Assembly: GCA_020635015.1 (NCBI GenBank)
Contig: JACKAP010000040.1
Location: 1 to 7,844 of the forward strand
Length of the DNA stretch: 7,844 bases
From: Calditrichia bacterium
GTDB taxonomy: Bacteria > Calditrichota > Calditrichia > RBG-13-44-9 > J075
Reading direction: 5' to 3'
Shown here: piece by piece, positions 6,413 to 7,844 of the stretch
Numbering within the stretch: the stretch's first letter is position 1
Layout of the letters: every line of letters starts with the position of its first letter
Program-made: the position numbers and the translations under genes
The notes under the pieces: generated by a model
Databases searched by the model: none
The model's input: the letters and a program-made list of their open reading frames with translations, nothing else
Told to the model about the DNA's origin: nothing

Positions 6413-6811
6413 TTACTCAAAATCCAGCGGCGGCTCATCGGCGAGCAAATCCGGCGTGTCGTCGCGGTCGCGGATCAGCAGCAGGATAGCGCTCTGAGGG
6501 CCGATGTAGTATTTCTCACCTTCATAAAAGATCTCCACCACCGCTTTGCGCAGGAAGAGCGCATAATCGCCTTCCGCTACCTCCATCGGCAGGTAACGCG
6601 GTGCGCCGCCCTCGCTATTGCTCCAGGGCTCGTCACCGAAATTGCTCGGATCTGCCAGGGGAATCCCCGGCCCGGTTTTGACGATAAAGCCGCGGGCGAT
6701 TTCATCGCGGGCTTTGACAGTCTGGGGGAGGTAGAGACCCACTTCGGTTTTTTCTTCTGACTCATCCGGTTTGATCAGCACCCGGTCGCCGATGACGATG
6801 ATGTCTTTCAT
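6413..6811 (-). CDS. Divergent GroES/Cpn10-family protein
   Basis: A 132-residue protein with the GroES beta-barrel pattern. GDRVLIKPDE (8-17) matches the N-terminal HDRV region. TEVGLYLPQT (22-31) corresponds to the GroEL-binding mobile loop. EIARGFIVKTGPG (37-49) matches the RGxVxxxGxG segment. VAEGDYALF (78-86) and GEKYYIGPQSAILLLI (98-113) match the KVGDxV and C-terminal strands. It is longer than the usual 95-100 residues. There is an insertion of roughly 15-20 residues at about 50-75, at the level of the roof hairpin, and an acidic tail (RDRDDTPDLLADEPPLDFE, 114-132). No groEL is beside it. It may be a second co-chaperonin or a GroES-fold protein with another partner. An AAGG ten bases upstream of the ATG gives a modest ribosome site. 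The gene lies downstream of rsmE on the same strand, separated by a repeat element, and converges on the ClC gene. Confidence 0.8.
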   Translation of the reverse strand: MKDIIVIGDRVLIKPDESEEKTEVGLYLPQTVKARDEIARGFIVKTGPGIPLADPSNFGDEPWSNSEGGAPRYLPMEVAEGDYALFLRKAVVEIFYEGEKYYIGPQSAILLLIRDRDDTPDLLADEPPLDFE

Positions 6812-6845
6812 GTGAGGTTGCCTTATGAGATGGTTTCGGTGAATC

Positions 6846-7003
6846 GTTAATGGGTGTATGGGTTAATGGGTAAAGACAAGGATAAAGGATAAAGGATAAA
6901 GGAATAATTCTTGATTGACATTTTGACTGGATTACGTTTTGTTCCAGCATCCAGCATCCAGCATCCAGCATCCAGCATCAAATTTCCCCATACACCCATT
7001 AAC
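6846..7003 (-). repeat. Composite repeat copy 3 bounded by perfect 17-bp inverted repeats
   Basis: GTTAATGGGTGTATGGG at 6846-6862 is repeated in exact reverse complement at 6987-7003. Between them, in + strand order, are GGTTAATGGGTAAAGACAAG (module B head), three GATAAAG units (6881-6901), the reverse complement of the conserved 20-mer (6924-6943) and five CCAGCAT units (6944-6978). Read on the minus strand the order is A array, 20-mer, B array, TTTACCCAT, the same as at 162-432. The paired ends give the element a discrete boundary like that of a miniature inverted-repeat element. No target-site duplication is obvious. It fills nearly all of the gap between rsmE and the GroES-like gene. Confidence 0.85.
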
Positions 7004-7040
7004 CTATCTACAAAAATATACTTGTCTCAGGCCGCTCCCG

Positions 7041-7754
7041 CTACCCCAAATATAATTTCGCCTGGCTGATTGCGCTGACGGCAGCGGTTTCCGTACGTAG
7101 AATGGCATCGTTGAGTTTCAAAAACCGGAATCCGGTGGCGCGTGCCTGTTCGATTTCCTCCTCGCTGAAACCGCCCTCCGGGCCGATGGCGATCGTCAGT
7201 GGCCGGTCGCCGGCCGGCGGATGCGTCCGGAAGGTGACGGCATCATCTTGCAAATGGGCCAGGAAGCGCTGCGATCCATCCACGGCGCCAATCTTTTGAA
7301 GCCAGGCGGTAAAGGTCAGCGGCGTTAGCAGCCGGGGCAGGTAAAATTGCCGGCTCTGCTTGATGGCGCTGACCGCGATTTTTTCCAGATGGGCGGTTTT
7401 GAAGGTCTTGATGCTGGTAAATTCGGTCAAAAGCGGTTGGATAGCGCCGACCCCCAACTCGCTGAGCTTCTCCACCGCCCAATCCATCCGGTTGGGGCGA
7501 ATCGTTGCCAGTGCTACCGTGATATTGCGAGCGGACGGTGCAGGCATCTCCCGGATCTCCCGGATGATGCAGGCGAGCCGCCGGGGATCTGCTGTTTCCA
7601 CTTCACCCCGGGCCCAAAGACCCTGACCGTTGGTTAGCTCGATCATTTCGCCCGGCTGTTTGCGGTAGACCTTGCGGACATGGTGCGCTTCTTCCGGCGG
7701 AAGTTCGACCGTAGCGGATGTCCGGGTTAACTGCGGGGAGTAGAACAGTTCCAT
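7041..7754 (-). CDS. rsmE: 16S rRNA (uracil(1498)-N3)-methyltransferase RsmE
   Basis: RsmE uses S-adenosylmethionine to methylate N3 of U1498 in 16S rRNA of the assembled small subunit. From the start chosen here the protein has 237 residues, close to the 243 of E. coli. An N-terminal PUA-like RNA-binding region contains HHVRKVYR (24-31). The C-terminal SPOUT (alpha/beta-knot) domain shows EKLSELGVGAI (95-105), KQSRQFYLPRL (132-142), the SAM-site loop GPEGGFSEEEI (191-201) and LRTETAAV (219-226). The open frame extends to an upstream ATG at 7769 and a TTG at 7781. I chose the ATG at 7754 because MELFYSPQL aligns with typical RsmE N-termini and a GAGG lies nine bases upstream. The gene is complete. 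Its own promoter was not identified; a GGATGCT array lies about 50 bases upstream. Confidence 0.95.
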   Translation of the reverse strand: MELFYSPQLTRTSATVELPPEEAHHVRKVYRKQPGEMIELTNGQGLWARGEVETADPRRLACIIREIREMPAPSARNITVALATIRPNRMDWAVEKLSELGVGAIQPLLTEFTSIKTFKTAHLEKIAVSAIKQSRQFYLPRLLTPLTFTAWLQKIGAVDGSQRFLAHLQDDAVTFRTHPPAGDRPLTIAIGPEGGFSEEEIEQARATGFRFLKLNDAILRTETAAVSAISQAKLYLG

Positions 7755-7763
7755 TGGCTCAGG

Positions 7764-7767
7764 CCTC
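7764..7767 (-). promoter_or_regulatory. Ribosome binding site deciding the rsmE start
   Basis: GAGG on the minus strand ends nine bases before the ATG at 7754. The upstream alternatives (TTG at 7781, ATG at 7769) have no comparable purine-rich sequence at proper spacing. The ATG at 7769 actually overlaps this site, which favours the shorter protein. Confidence 0.55.
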
Positions 7768-7806
7768 ATGCGATACTGCAAACAGGCATTATGTTAACTT
7801 CTTTAT

Positions 7807-7844
7807 GATGCTGGATGCTGGATGCTGGATGCTGGATGCTGGAT
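7807..7844 (+). repeat. GATGCTG heptamer array running off the window
   Basis: Five perfect GATGCTG units plus three bases of a sixth reach the last base of the window. The unit and orientation equal module A at 162-203, so this is probably the start of another composite element whose hairpin, 20-mer and module B would lie beyond the edge. It is upstream of rsmE. Confidence 0.9.

Noticed and set aside
6762..6971. Minus-strand 69-codon open frame between rsmE and the GroES-like gene
   Set aside because: It consists of the composite repeat and runs into the GroES-like gene out of frame.
7755..7781. Longer rsmE start at TTG 7781 or ATG 7769
   Set aside because: Neither has a ribosome site, and the added residues (MQYRMRPEP) do not resemble RsmE N-termini. 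The ATG at 7754 has GAGG nine bases upstream.

Overview
The window reads as a stretch of bacterial chromosome, moderately GC-rich in its genes and AT-richer and highly repetitive between them. It holds five complete protein genes with no phage, plasmid or insertion-sequence gene. No taxonomic marker is decisive. A citrate synthase of the mitochondrial/Geobacter-like type, ClC anion-channel proteins with long regulatory tails, a divergent GroES-like protein and dense 7-bp tandem repeats would fit an environmental Gram-negative lineage (for example FCB-group or deltaproteobacterial relatives), but this is inference.

Layout. 1-442: non-coding, with a TTCGCCC tandem array, a GGATGCT array with a hairpin, a perfect 36-bp palindrome and a CTTNNTC array. 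443-1726 (+): citrate synthase. 1727-1833: convergent gap that is almost entirely one large inverted repeat. 1834-3948 (-): ClC anion channel/transporter with a CBS pair and an RCK_C (TrkA-C) domain. 3949-4219: divergent spacer filled mainly by heptamer arrays and hairpins. 4220-6325 (+): a second, paralogous ClC-CBS-RCK_C protein, head to head with the first. 6326-6412: short gap with TGTCAGT repeats. 6413-6811 (-): GroES/Cpn10-family protein. 6812-7040: repeat element bounded by a perfect 17-bp inverted repeat. 7041-7754 (-): RsmE, the 16S rRNA m3U1498 methyltransferase. 7755-7844: rsmE upstream region running into another GGATGCT array at the window edge.

The genes do not form one pathway. 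The functional unit is the divergent ClC pair. Both proteins keep the gating glutamate and the pore tyrosine. Both carry valine where H+-coupled ClC antiporters usually have the internal proton glutamate. They differ (Ser versus His) at the anion-coordinating position. Citrate synthase, the GroES-like protein and RsmE look like housekeeping genes.

The most unusual content is between the genes. Every intergenic gap contains a tandem repeat with a 7-bp period, and at least four heptamer sequences occur. Three gaps carry copies of one composite element with the same internal order (GGATGCT-type array, then a GAACAAA-type segment, then a TTTATCC-type array ending in TTTACCCAT). This looks like a dispersed repeat family, and its mechanism cannot be read from this window.
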